From Rusavskia elegans (Eukaryota > Ascomycota > Lecanoromycetes > Teloschistales > Teloschistaceae), in NCBI GenBank assembly GCA_011316305.1, contig SAUG01000084.1:62001-126000 (forward strand): a DNA stretch of 64,000 nt. Reading direction: 5' to 3'. A program made the translations under genes and the position numbers. The notes beneath the pieces were generated by a model. The model had not been told where the DNA came from. It made no database searches and saw only the letters and a list, made by a program, of their open reading frames with translations. This document shows positions 47,051 to 61,590 of this stretch, piece after piece (position 1 is the first letter of the stretch; each line of letters opens with the position of its first letter).

Positions 47051-50000
47051 AGCTAAATCTATACTCGCTATTAGTAATTCTACGATTATTAAAATCGAGA
47101 CGTATATATAATAATAAATCAGTATATATAATATTAAAATTAGAATCTTTTAAAAAATAATAACTATTAGTATCTATTTTTCTTTTTAATTTAATTAAAC
47201 CTTTATCGATCTATTACTATTCGCTTTAATAATAGAATACCGCGTTTACTTCCGAGCTTAAAGGCCAGGCCTCGTTATCTAAAAAGTTAAGATTAGAGAG
47301 ATTAGATAATAGAATTAATAGAACGGTTAAATTTACTAATTAGTTTATATTATTTTTATTTTTATCGCTAATATAGTCGCGATCTAGTATATTTTTTAGT
47401 ACTTTATTATAAACTTCTATCTCTTTTTTATTTTTAACTTTATCTATTTTAGTTTCTTACTAGAAGTTAGTATAGAAGGATTAAAGTTTCTTTTTATCTT
47501 TTCTAAAATAGTATTAGCGAAAGATTATCTTTATTCTATTTATTAATAAATAGTATAATTTATAATCGCTATAAATTCTATTTATAATAGAAAATAATAT
47601 CTCGTTTATAATTCCGGACGAAGTAGTAATAAAGATATCGCGCGCGATCTATATAAAAATAGGGAACCGAGGTTTTAGTTCGCGCTATTAGTCGAGGACG
47701 AGTTTATTTTTCCTAGTTAAGCTATAGAAATAGAATAAAGTTAATAGAAGATAGATAAATAAAATATATAATAAATATCCGAGTTATATTTATTTTACTT
47801 CTTATAAACTATAAATTTATTATTATCTTCGTCTAAATATTATAGACTATTTTTAGCTAGATAGTCTTTAAATATTTCGGCTCTCTAGAAATTTTATTAA
47901 CTAGATATTTTTTCTAATTCTAATACCGTTCTAGAAAACCGATCGCAATAGATATAGTACGTTGCTTTAAATATATTCTAATAAATATCTTTCTAGAACT
48001 TACTATTATTAGTATTCTCGGTTTAAGATATATTATTAAATAGTAAAGAACTAAATAACGGATATAATAAAACCGTTTATCTATAGAATAATTCTAAACT
48101 ACTCTAAATTTTACTATAATAGTAAAAGAGTTTAGTAAAAGCCGCGTCTAAAGCTTCGAGAAGTTCTTTTTTCTAAAAGACCCGCTTTCTCTAAAACCGT
48201 ACCTTAGTATCTTTAATATAATTAAATAACTTATTATAGATCTATAAGACGAGATAAATTATAGGCCTTTTTATAGTAATTAATATCTTTATAAAGATAT
48301 AAAAGGGCCTAAAGATTTAAATTAAATATCGAATTTAATTTTATTTCTTATTACTAAATTTTAACTAGACGGTATTCTAGTATTCTAAAATTTTATAAAT
48401 TTTATTACGAAAAGTAAATATATAGATTAATATATAATACGTCGAATCCTACTATATACTAATATCTTAAAAAAGATTTAAAGCTTTCTAGTAATAAATT
48501 CTGGTCTATTCGATATTAGATCGTATATTAATTATTAGCGAAACTCGAACCTCGGCTATTTTTATTAATTATAGCTTGCGGAACTTATCTTTATATTAGC
48601 TATTTATATTAATCTAGACGTTTATTTTTCTAATTTAAAAGAAATTAGAAATAAATTTAAACCAGGTATATGGATATATTCTAATAGCGTAAAAAAAGCA
48701 GAATTTAATATAGAATAACTCCGAAAATAGACTATATAGCTGATATAAATAATATAGGACTTTATAGACGATATAGAATTTTATATAGAATAATTTCAAA
48801 TATAGTCTAAAAAGAAAAAAGAAATTTTATTATATATTATATATTATATAGAATTTTATATAAAATAAATCCGGATATTATATATATAGAGTTTAAATAG
48901 AATAACGAAATAAATATAGAAGATTTACTTTAGCTAAAGTTATCGGTAGTCTACGATCTTTATTAGTAACGATACCTAGATTATAATCTTTATTTTAATT
49001 CTTCTAGAGTTATTTATTAGTAGTTTTAATTTTAATATAGCCGAGTAGTATCTATAGTACTACTTAAAGTATATATATAAGATATAGAATATAGATAATC
49101 GGATTTTTAATACTATTAGTACCGGAAATATAGTCGATCCGAGTTAACTATATAGTAAAATAGTCGTTATTAAATATATCCTCTTGGTCTATATTATTCT
49201 ACTTATTACTATTAATATAATTAATATACTCGGTAAATTATTTAAAGTATTTAATTGTATTAGCGAATATAGTTTTATTATTACCGGTATTATCGGTCCT
49301 AATAGTAAAGATTCGACTAACTAATAAATAGTTTTTAAAGATTTTTAAAAGAATTTTAGATAATATAATATCTATATAGTTTCCTAATATAAATTTAAAT
49401 CCGATAAAAATCTAATATTAAATCTAATTTTCGTTAATAAAAAAACCGATTATTAATATATAGGACTGACGATTATTTACCGACTAATTATCTAGGGTAA
49501 TTAAAACTTTGGTTTTATCAGAAAGGAATTCTAATAATCTTTATTCGATATCCGTAATATTATTTATAATTTTATTACGTACGGTCGATAATAAAATAAA
49601 GGTTATCTTAAAATCTAAATAGTATAATATACGAAAGATATCGATATATTTAACGATATTAAAATTCTAATCTATTATAACTATCTATCGTATAAAAGTC
49701 TCCGGGAAATCTTTTTACGAATACGTCTTTACTAACAGCTTTTTATAGATAAACTATAAAAGTATTAGATATAATATCCTATATAATATTATATATATAT
49801 ATATCTATTTAAATACGACTTTAATTCGTACTAGGCCTTTTAATAAAAATTTATTTTTATATTTCTTCGTTCCGATATAGTTATCTGTCGTTATTAATCT
49901 ATATCCGGCGGAGGAATAGCCGATAACGTATCTATAGTATTTATAGTAAACTTTTAGCTTACTATTCGAAACCCGGGTAATTTTATAGAAGTATATTTAA

Positions 50001-51199
50001 ACGATTAATTTTTTAGAACTACCGAAGTATATATTAAATCTTTTAAAATATTTTTTTGGTTATACGGTATTCGTAATAGCCTATTCGGTTTTATTCTATT
50101 ATACTAGAAATTTATCCCGGCGGAAGGCTTCGTATAAATAATATTTATAGTTTTTACCGATAATTCGATAACTATCGGCTAATCTAGTAATATTACTAAT
50201 ATCCGACTACTAGAAATTTAGTTCTACTAATTATTAAAACGATTTAGCCTCGCTATTACTATTAATAATAGATATTATCTCGAGGGGAATAGTCGTATTA
50301 TATCTAATTACTAGTATAAAGGAGAATTTTAAAAAATAAATCTTTCCGCGTTTATTTTTCTTATTATTTAGAATACTATTAGGCCTTTTAATTCCGCTAT
50401 AATAAAAACTAGTATCTAATAATAGAAGTCTATTAAATCGATAGCTTTATTAAAAGAACCAGTAATTTTAGCTTTTTACTAGTGTCTTTTTAGTATTCTA
50501 TAACTTTTTCCTTTCGATCTATTTTCTAGTTTCGTCGAAATTAAAGCTATATTAGATTATTATATAAAGGTTCGGAGATACTATATAGAAAGATATTAAA
50601 ATACTAAACTAATTTTTAATAGTTCTATTCTAATACTAGAAGTATTAGCTTCTAGAATAATATCTCTTCCTACCGACTACTATTTACTTTTTATCCTTTA
50701 CTACTATCTTCTTGTTTTTCTATACCGGCGTTAAATTTCTTCCTATTTTTACTCTGGCTTTTCTCTAGCTATTAAGCCGATACTAACGGTCTATAAATAG
50801 TAGTTATAGCGGATTTAGAATAGGAAGTTACTTATTTTCGAATATAAATCCGCTATTTTAAAATACTAGTTACCGTATTATAAAAGCTTATTCTTCGATT
50901 TTATAAACGGTTAAATACGTAAGATAATATATTAGAATATATTTTTCTCTTAATATTAAATTTAATATTAAGCTATTAGATATAAATCTATAGAATAGAA
51001 TATTAATTATCTAAAATAATCTATATTATCCTATAAATTATTTATATAATTAAATATAAAATTTTAAATATAGTAGGATTTCGAAATAGAATTCGTATAT
51101 TATTAAAAGTATATAACTTTCTAGATAGCTAAATTTAAATATATAACTTTTATCTTTATTAATATAGCTAGTTATTATAGTTATAAAAATATCTTAAAA

Positions 51200-51560
51200 G
51201 TATTTCTAATAATAAGATTTATATAGCTCCGAAACGCCTCTTTATAATACCGACTAACTTTACTAATTACGTCCTATTCTATTTCGGTTATACTAAATCT
51301 TTTTTCTCTAGTAGAAAAGCGGGCCGTATCGGTAGAAATATAAATACTAAATCGCCGTTTTATAAAATAATAGGCGTAGGCCGCTTTCTAAATATCTTTA
51401 TCTAATATCTACTCGTCGAGGAAAGGATTAGAATCGAAATAAATATTCTACTAGTACGCCGGGCCGGGTAGCTCGATCTAATTATTATTTCGACTTTCGA
51501 TATCTCTTATTATTATATATCGGTAGGAAACCAAATTCTTCTAGATAGTTAAATCTATAT
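51200..51560 (-). pseudogene. eroded ORF, inverted homologue of 46150-47050
   Basis: Minus-strand frame with few stops. It reads QIELPGPAYQQNIYFDSNPF (TAG taken as former CAG), KAAYAYYFIKRRFSIYIS and STREKRFSITEIEQDVIS. Shares a block of at least 25 residues with the plus-strand segment. Unknown function. Confidence 0.5.
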
Positions 51561-54500
51561 TATTAAATATTTTATAAAAAAATAATAATATATCGAAGAA
51601 AGAATAGGCTTAAACTATAATTAGTATATATAATATTTTATAAAACGACTATCAAAAGCTAACTTTTCTATTTAACCGGATATTAATTACTAAATATCTC
51701 GGTATATTAATATAACTATATACGGTAACTCTATAGACAAGTTATTCTAATATTATTATTATTTCCCGATTAGTAGTTAAAGATATATAAGGTCTTACTA
51801 TAATAGTATATCTTAGTATAACGTAATTTATTGTTAAAATAATAGATAGTTTAGGTCTAAATAGACTATATAGTTTTAAAGATCTATAGCTATCGATAAA
51901 AACCTTTCATAGCTTCGTTTTCTATCTTTAAAGTCTATAGTTGCTCGGCGGAAACCTCTAAAATTATAAATTTCTTACTATTAATTATAGCGACTAAAGT
52001 TTCGAACGTAGAATCTATAAAGTATTAGTCCAATAATTAACTATAATAGTACTATTTACTATAGTTTACTTCTTTATTATCGATATCGATTTAATTCGGA
52101 TTATTTTCTATAGAGTTTAGAATCTAGTCTCGTATATTAAAGAGTATTCCGCTTTTAATAGTATAGATAGAAGTATAGATACCTTTAGTATATCTATATA
52201 TCGGATTAAATTTCTCGATATATAATAATATAAAAATATAATTTACTTTTCTATAGTTATCTACTATCTACGTTACTCTTTTATATTTCTTTTTTAATTT
52301 TCGGACGTATTTTTATAGATAGACTATTTCTTTAAATTAATAATAGTACGGTTATAAACTTTATAGTCTACGTCTTTTACTCTATTTAATCTTTATTCGT
52401 ACTCTGTATAGCTATCTATATAGCTTCGCGAGGCGATTATACGGAGGTTAATAGAATAATAGTCTTTCTTTTAATATTTATATTAAAGACTAATTAGGCG
52501 GCTAGATCTACTATAATTCGATTATTTAATATTTTAAAGCTAGTTAATATCTCGCGTTTTATTCTATATAATAAAAGCCTTTTACTACTTTTAGATATTA
52601 TAACTATAGCTCGAATATCTATAGTAGTACGAGGTGTATTTAATATATCTATTATTCCGAATAATTATTAATTTTTAAAAATAATCTATAATTATAGATT
52701 TATAAAAATAATAATTTTTATAGTAGAAATAGTTAACGAGCTAATAATATTAAATCTAATATTTAATTTTACCCCTGCTAGTATCGGTAATATATAGGCT
52801 TTATTTATCTAAACTTTATTTAAAAGCTTTTTAATATAACTAGCTTATAATCTGTCCTACGACGGATAGAAACTATCTATTTTTAAATTCTACTACTATA
52901 GCGCGCGCTTTCTAAAGTAAAAAAGAAAAGATTTTAATATCTATAAAAGTAACGAATATAGACTATAGAAGCCTACTATTAAAAATTAAAAAAGCTAATA
53001 AAACAGCTATTAAAACTCCGAAAAAAAAATATATATATAAAGGTCTAGATATATCTTCCGAATAGAAAATTAACTATAAATAGTCCGTATATTCGGCGTC
53101 TAAAAGCTAGTAGTAAATACTTCTAGATTTTACTTTATTCTATAAATTATTCTATAGAAGCTAAATTTTTATTAACTTTAGCGGCCGTATTTTACGATTT
53201 TAAAAAGTTATAAAAGAATATAAATCTACTAATACCGCGTACTCTCTTTCTATATTTAATCCGAAAGATTATAGAAAATCTGAAACTCTAATCTAGTAGT
53301 CTACGATTCTAAAAGCTAGCGGTAGAAATACTAAAAAAGATATCCGAAACTACTTTAATTGTATAGTTCGAAGATATATATTAGTCCTAATAATAACTAT
53401 AATATTTACTAATATATCTTATTTCTAAATCTCGTATATATCTATACGAAATACGTTATTATTATAGAAAAGGACGCTAAATATCTTATTTTATTTAATA
53501 TTCTAAATCGTATAATAGCTAGATTATTCTATATATTATTCTATATCTATTAATTTTTAAATATAGATATTATTTATTCTACTATAAATTTATATACTTC
53601 CGAGAAATAGAGATTATATTACCCGGTAAATCCGTATTACCTTTACCCGGAAGAGGCAGGATTCTATAAAGAATCTAAAAAGCTATTTATAGGCTTTTAA
53701 TTTCTCGTAAATAAAAAAGCGCGTTTAGATTACGCCTAAAAGGAAATAGATATACTATATACGGCTTTTCGTATATAATATAAATAGAATTGATAATTTA
53801 ACTTTTTTCTAAATCTATTATTATATATACTAACCGCTTTATATAATTAGCGGTTTTAAATCTCTAACGCGAAAAAGCGTTATAAAGCCGAATAAGCGCG
53901 GAATAGAAAATTAGTAGAAATATTCGGAAATAACCAGCCCCGAAATATACTAGTAGACTAGTACCCGGTATATATATATAATAATTATAATTATCTTTTT
54001 TATAGCGAGTCTAACCGAATATATATATAGTTAGTCGCGGGTAATTTAGATCTACTAGATATAGAAATAGAGAAGAATAGAACTAATAGAACTAATACCG
54101 AAAGAAATCTAGAGGTTAATAGAAAACCAGCTAGTATAGGAAGTTATATAGAAGCTAGCGGAAATATAAAAGCAGGTATAGAAGGAAATCCGACTACTAA
54201 AAGCGCTAGTATAGAAGCGAATAGAGCTATATAATAGTAGAACTATATATAGAATAAATTACGCGAGTTTTATCCTATACGTTCTACTATCGAAAGCGTT
54301 TTAACTAGTTCTATTTATATTTTCATCGCAAGATAATATAAGAGTCGGTTAATTATTCGAAAATTATATTAATTATTCGAAAGTTATCTTTAATTATATA
54401 TCGTAAAAATCCTCTTTTATATATATCTAGGTTTTCTAGGTTAACTCTATTATTTTCTAACTTAAAAACCTATACTACTTTCTTTTATACTACTATCTAC

Positions 54501-54589
54501 TAAACCCTAATAGTATAGGTTTCAATTTTCAAAATCCAGATCAATCCATACCATTCCGGCGAAGATCGACGAAGATAAATCTATTATTA

Positions 54590-57500
54590 AATAAAACCGA
54601 CCTTTTACTAATATATAGATAATAAAAAAGATTATAAATATATTTGCGTATAGTTTATAAGATTTAAAAAAGCTATTTATAAAATCTTCGAAATTTTAAA
54701 TAAAATTCTAACTACTAAATATTTTATTTAATATCTTTAGTAAAAAAATATTATATCTAACTACGTTATACGATTTAAAAAATAGATACTATTAATAGAA
54801 TAGAATAATAACGTCCTATATATAATATTTAGATAAATATTTAAAAAATAAATAAAGGATAAATTTATATATAGTAGTCGAGTATATAATATATTAGATA
54901 ATCTAATTAAAATATCTATCGATTTTAATAATAAACTATATAAAAGTGATATAGAAAAACGCTATAATAGCAGACCTCGAATTAATATAGAAGATTATAG
55001 CTAGATAAAAAAACCGGAGATAACTACTATAGATCTATACTAATAGAACTGGACTCTATATAATAGCGACGTAAAAAGAAAAACTCTAGAAATAGTAAAA
55101 AGAATAAAAATTCTAAGACGTACTATAATTATAGTAAACCAGTCTACTTTATAAAAGAATATTAATTAAACTATATATAATAATAATAACTTAACGCTAC
55201 GTTAAAGAAATTTAAAAACTAGTAAGAAATAATTTTAGAAAATAATAATAATAGCTTTAAACTTTAGAAAACTAGTTTAGATAAAGAATTTATATTTATA
55301 AAAAATAATAAAGTACTATAGAAAGCGATAATAAATAATACTTCGCTGCGAGTATTAATAGAATCTATTAGAAAAAGAACCGCTTCTAGATAGAAGATTA
55401 TAATAGTAAAGGATATTAAACTAGTATATCTTTAGACCTTTTATAATAAAAAAATAATTAAGAAAAAATTTATAGTAATCTATAAAAGATATAAGAAAAT
55501 TTATAAAATATATATTAACGACGAATATCTATAGAATAATTAATAGAATTAAAAAGTAAATAATATTATCGATATATTAGAAAGGAAACTCGGAAGTAAT
55601 ATCTTTAAAAATAAAATTATTTCTATACCGATATTATAATAAAAAAATATAATAATAGAAAATTAATATATACTATTTAGTTAGACAGCCTGCTATAATA
55701 ATAACTACGGAATCTATAAATTAGAAAAAAAAACCGGATAGTATCTATTAGAACTATACTAATACGTTTCTATAATATCTATTAAAGTCGAAAGTTATAA
55801 TATTTATAACTATTTTAGATATATTATATATAGTAGATATAAATACTAGAAAGAATAATAGAAAAAAAATAGAACTTTTAGTTAGAAACTCTATAGATAT
55901 ATTTCGTAAATAAATTATAAAAGCCAGAAATATAATAATATAAATAATAACTCGGAAAAAATTAAAATTTTATAGTAATAAATATACTACGAGCGTATTA
56001 TTTTATAGCCCGAAAAGAATAATTAAATTTAGCTAACTATATATATATATTTAAAATTATAATAATAATCGAAACTAATAATAGATTATAAAAGATTAAA
56101 ATATTTATTAATTTAAACGTAATCGGAAATTTTATATTAAAGGATTTAGCTAAAAAAAAAGATTCTTTCGAGCTAAAAAAAAAAGGACCTATATAATTTA
56201 ATAGTTATTAATAGAAATAAAATACTAAGTAGAGATAGAAAGATTATAAAAGAAACGATACTATTTTAAATAATAATTAATTAATACTAGAAAAAACTTT
56301 AGTTCGATATTATTTAAATAGCTAGTTATAAAATCGTATTTAAAATTCTTTAGTTAAAAGATTATAATCTAGTAATAGACTAGAAAAAAAGAATATTTAG
56401 CTTTAAATAATATTTCTATATAAAAAGTATCCAGCCTATACCGAAGTAGTAGTTTTAAATAGATAAAAAGTAGAATATAAAACGCGAATTTATAGCTTCG
56501 AAAAAAAATAATTAAAAATTATTTAAATCCGATTTATTAAATACTAGTAAAGGTTAGCTAGATTAATAAAATAGAAATAGAAAGAAAAATTATAAACCTT
56601 TCGAAAACTCTATATTATCTAATAAAAAATTAATAGAAAACCTATTAGAAATAAATCTAGGTAAATATAAAAATTAAATAAACTTATTTCGAAAAGAAGT
56701 AACTATAAAAATACTATCTAAATATTAAATATAGGACTATAAAATTAGATTTAAATAAAATAAATAATCTATATTCAGATTTTTCTATCTATTATCTATA
56801 ATATAGCTAGAAATATTTCGTAAATATATAGATAAAAATATAAAAAAAAGATTTATTAGAAAATTTTAATTACTAGTAGAATATCCGATCCTCTTTATAT
56901 CTAAAAAAACGGAATATTCCGCCTATATATTAATAATCGGAAGCTAAGTAATATTATAATTAAAAATCGATATCTATTATTAAATATTAATAAATTTTAA
57001 AATGGACTTTCTAAAATATAATATTTTATAAAACTCGATCTTCGAAAGATATATAATTTTATATAGATAAAAGCCGAAAAAAAATATAAAATAGCTTTTC
57101 GAATATAATACGGTTATTATAAATATATAGTTATATTATTTAGATTTATAAATATTCCGATAATTTATTAGAATATAATTAAAAACGTATTTAGAAAATA
57201 TCTGGATATATTTATTATCGACTATTTTAATAATATTCTAGTTTTATTTAAAATATTTAAAAAATATAAATAATACGTTAGTAAAGTTTTTAAATATCTA
57301 AAAAAAAAAAGATTTATACTTTAAATTAGAAAAATATAAATTCTATAAAAAAGGGATTAATTTTTTAGAATTTATTATCGGGCGTAACGGATAACGTATT
57401 AACTCTAATAAATAAAAAACTATTATAGAATATAAAATACTAATAAATATTAAAAAAATATAAAGTTTTTTCGGATTTATAAACTATAAATAGAAGTTTA

Positions 57501-59420
57501 TAAAAAACTATTTTAAAAGGACTTTTACTTTTATAACTTTAATAAAAGATACTATTAAATAGTATTAGAGAGAAAAAAAATAGTAAATATTCGAAGATTT
57601 TAAAGAAAAATATATAAAAGACCTAGTATTTAAAATATTCGATTTAAAAAAACTATTATAATAAGAAACGGATTCGTTAAATCTAGTTATAAATATATAT
57701 CTTCTATAATAGTATAATAGTAAATAGTATCTAGTAGAATATATATTTAAATAATTATCGCTAGTAGAATAGAATTATAATATCTATATTAAAGAAATAT
57801 TAGCTATAGTAGTTATACTAAAATAATAAAAAGTATATACCGAAAAATTACAAGAATTAACGATTTTAATAGATTATAAAAATAAAATAATTTAATAGAA
57901 AATAAATATAATAGTCTAAACTCTTTAATTAATATATATATAAAATATACTATATCTTAGATAAAAAAAATAGAAAAATAGATATTTTAAATCTAAGAAA
58001 TAATTATATAAAAATAAAAAAGATTTTTAATAATAATATTTTTAAAATTAATAAAAATAGATTACTATTAGTAAATTAGTATAAAATAAATATAACGCTA
58101 TATATATTTAGAAATAACTAAAAATAGATTTCTATTAAAAAAGAAAACTATAAATACTAAATAATAAAATCGACGAATATATTAAAAAATACTATAATAA
58201 AATACTATAAAAATATTTAAATATAATAAAAATAATATAATCTTTATAATAATATTACTAGTATTCTAATATAAAGTAATATATCGAAATATATATTAAA
58301 AAATATTTTAGTTATTAGTAAAATAAAAATACTATATATATTTATTATAAAAAAATCTAATATTAGAAATAGTCGGATTTATTATAGAAGAAAATTATAT
58401 TAGACTTTATTATTAAATTTCTAAAATTAAAAGACCTAATAATAAATATAAAATACGACTTAATATTTAATATAATAGATAGATTTACGAAATATATCTA
58501 TATAATTTCATTATAAAAAGACTTTATAATAAAATAATTTAGATTTATTATTTTAGATCGATTATTTCGATACTATAGACTACTAAAAGTATTAATAGAT
58601 AATAGAAATAAACTCTTTACTTTAAACTATTAAAAAACCTTTATTCCTTTATTTAGTATTAAACTAAAAATATCGATAGCTTTTTATCTAATAATAGATC
58701 GATAGATAGAATATATTAACGAGACTTTAGAATAATATCTAAAGTACTATATTAATAACGTTTAAAATAATTCGATTTTAGTTTTACTAATAGTATAACT
58801 AGCGTTTAATATAAAAGAACTAAATATAATAAAGGAAATACTATTCTTTATCGATAATAAAAAAAAAATCCGAATTTATTTATACGACCGCTACTATATA
58901 TATTAGCAGAGTTAACGATTTAAAAAATCGATATTTAGAAAAAAATCTATAGAAATATTCTAAAAATATAAAGATACTCGGGTAATTACTAATATAGGAA
59001 ATAAAAAATAGTATTTTAATTAAAAAGGAGAAATAAAGTATACTTTTTTATAAAGAACCTAAAAACGAGGACTTTAAATAAAAAACTTAATAATATTAAA
59101 GTCGGACTATTTTTAATTAGAAAAATTAAAGAACTTTAGAACTTCGAACTCGATTTATTTAAAAACGTTAAAATTTATCCGGTATTCTATATATCTTTTT
59201 TAAAACCAACCGATTCCGGAACGCCGACGTTAACTTCGAAATATAAAAAAAAGATACCTTTATAGTTGAAAATATTCTATAGTAGGAAAGTTAAAACTAT
59301 CTAATTAAATAAAAAGATTATTTTACTTTAGAAAATATATAGAAATCTAAGGAATATTTAGTAAACTATTAGAAAACTCTATAATAGTTTTATTAAAAAA
59401 AGTTAAAGAAGTTATTAACT
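54590..59420 (+). pseudogene. chromovirus gag-pol relic (RIP-inactivated)
   Basis: In order: a gag zinc-knuckle remnant at 55121-55162, where all four CX2CX4HX4C ligands now read Tyr. The reverse transcriptase spans about 56740-57400 (RFIRKF, ISKKTEYSAYI, IAFRI-YGYYKYIV) with the catalytic YxDD reading YFNN at 57223-57234. The integrase core tail is about 58600-58830 (IDNRNKLFT, IEYINETLE, AFNIKELN). A chromodomain remnant (VENIL, NYLIK, KDYFTLENI) lies at about 59265-59385. Many TAG and TAA stops sit where CAG, CAA or TGG would be expected. Such a copy cannot encode functional enzymes. Confidence 0.85.
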
Positions 59421-59927
59421 AGCCGAAATTACTAGATAGGACTATCTATTCGGAAGCTATATCGATAAAAAAATCAAAATTAATAGGTAAAAGTAAATCT
59501 ATAGAATTTTTCTTTTATTCTAGCTTTTTAAAATTTTATAGCTTACCGTTAACTATAATACGCTACTTTATTTTAATATAATTAAACTAACGAATTAGAC
59601 GCTATTATTTTATATATACTTTATATAATTTCTTTTTTAACTTTTTATATTTATTTTTAAGACGACGTTAACGCGTAGTATTTAATAGAGTAAATTATAA
59701 AAATAAATTTATTCTATATAACTAATATACTTTTTAAAACCTTCGTTAACGCGATAGAATTTCCCTAATAGATAATAATTCTAATAAAAACGTATAGCTA
59801 ATATACAAATATCTAATAATAGGACTTTTTTATAATAATTTTTAATTAATAAACCTTTTCTTTTACCTATAAAAAAGAAGGATAGAAGGTTTTTTAGAAT
59901 AAAAAATCTAAAGAAGAGACCTAATAT

Positions 59928-60371
59928 TATAAATATAGACAGCGTACTTTAAAAAACGTAGTAATATTTAGTATAACGCTAGATTTTCTATTACGCCTCG
60001 ATAGGCAGGGATATATAGAATAGTCTAGATATTAATACTAAAAAGTATTTTATTAATTCTAATAAATAAATACTATAAATACTTTAATTCTAGTAGTTTT
60101 AGTAAGTAAATATCCTAAAATAAAACTATTTTAATTATTTTAGTTAATAAATAATCTAAGTAATAAAGGATTTTATTTATCTATATAGATCTCGAATTTA
60201 TCGTCTTTATAGCTCGTATTTAATTTATTAGTTTCGCTATATACTGTTCTAGTAATTAACTAAATTATTTTTATATTAATTTAAATAATTACTCGTTATA
60301 TCTCCGTTTATAGATCTACTAATAAATCTAATCAAGTTTTGGAAATACCAGATCATCCAGGTAGTTCTATA
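59928..60371 (+). repeat. chromovirus 3' LTR (444 bp)
   Basis: Matches the 5' LTR throughout, including TAGATTTTCTATTACGCCTC and a TACTGTTCTAGTAATTAACT-like stretch. It has two instead of four copies of the 39-bp internal unit. Confidence 0.82.
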
Positions 60372-61330
60372 ATATAATATAAATTCTATAATATTTCTCG
60401 TAAATATTACGATTTATTAAAATCTTTTATATACGTATATATTTCTATAAAACTATATTATAACTAAATTAAACGATAGTATTTTTGTTTATAATAATTA
60501 TATTTACTTTCGAAGATATCAATTATTTCGTTATAGTCAAAATAATCTATATCGATTATAAAAAAAACCTTTTTTTACTATTTTTATAACACGTTATCCG
60601 ATTTTTCTATTATTTTTTAATTTAATCGTTCGAATAAAACTTTTAACTATAGTAGCTAGCGTTTTATCTAGCGATCTTTTTAAAATTATATAGATCAAAA
60701 AGTTTTTAATAATTTAATAAACCGATGGTTATATAATATATATAACTAAAATAAAATCTATAAATAGAGATCTCGTAGTATAATAGATAGCTAGAACGGA
60801 AATATTAGATATTTATAATTATTTATAACGTCGAAAAAGAAATAGTAGAATATTCGTAATTATAAACGTCAAACGCGTTATATAGACTTTAGAGAATTAA
60901 TTATAATACGTAAAAACGAAGTTCGCCGTCTAGTCGCTATAACGTCGCTAGCGTATCGAATTTCGATTCTGTAACGTTTTTATATATCAAAAGACGTTGC
61001 GTTCGAGTTTAGCTATAGCCGTAGGCGTAGTTCGAACTATTAAATAGTAAAAGAATTCTAGTATAGATTATCGTAAATAGTTTTTTATAGTCGTAAAGAT
61101 AAAATAATAGTATTATAAAGCGTCTACGTTATATAGATAACTATTAAAAATAAAAAATGATAGTATTTTGTAATTATATATTACGTCCACGACTCTACAG
61201 AGATTTTCTAGAAGGATTGGTTAGGTAAACGAACCTAATTATCTATAGCCGCCTATAGCCGCTATAGCCGTCCTTTCTAATAGGACTTTTAGTAGATAGC
61301 TATCTATCGGCCTTTATAGCTATTTTTACT

Positions 61331-61590
61331 ATATATATCGCTTATTATTCCTATAAATAGTTTCTTTTATTAGTCGTTAATATAATTATTAAATACGTCT
61401 CTACTATTCTCTTTTTAATTACCTTATAATAAAGATATTATATAATATCGTAACCGTATCTCTATAGCTATATAGGATTAGTTATAATAATCTATACTAG
61501 GATTCCTTTACTATTTAGTAGTTTAGACTATATCTACAGCTATAACTAGGCTTAAACGTAATACCTTCTAATATATAGAGACGTTATATA
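61331..61590 (+). mobile_element. LTR-like repeat preceding a Ty3-type gag relic
   Basis: Aligns with 10137-10396. Lies directly before the gag relic, so it is the likely 3' part of a 5' LTR of a second Ty3/gypsy element that runs out of the window. The LTR probably starts near or before 61200. Confidence 0.6.

Larger units (their letters stand above)
43785..54570. mobile_element. 10.8-kb unidentified element nested in the chromovirus gag
   Basis: The gag reading frame of the chromovirus stops being followed near 43785 and resumes near 54570. The junctions carry the inverted repeat TCGCCGGAAT / ATTCCGGCGA, and weaker similarity continues inward for about 40 bp on both ends, suggesting terminal inverted repeats or two inverted copies of one end. 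The interior has RIP-damaged coding traces on both strands, including two related segments in opposite orientation (listed separately). I cannot name the superfamily; a large DNA transposon is likely. Boundaries are approximate and no target-site duplication is clear. Confidence 0.5.
42941..60371 (+). mobile_element. Ty3/gypsy chromovirus LTR retrotransposon, interrupted
   Basis: Two related LTRs (42941-43465 and 59928-60371) enclose a plus-strand gag-pol relic. Without the nested 10.8-kb insert (about 43785-54570) the element would be about 6.6 kb, a normal size. Reverse transcriptase, integrase and a C-terminal chromodomain are recognisable in that order, which is the Ty3/gypsy arrangement with chromovirus affiliation. 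A purine-rich stretch AAAGAAGAGACC precedes the 3' LTR and could be the polypurine tract. All coding parts are destroyed by RIP-type changes. Confidence 0.85.

Noticed and set aside
43785..54570. Naming the nested element a Helitron, KDZ or CACTA element
   Set aside because: I could not find a Rep/helicase, KDZ or DDE signature in the damaged frames, so any such name would be a guess.
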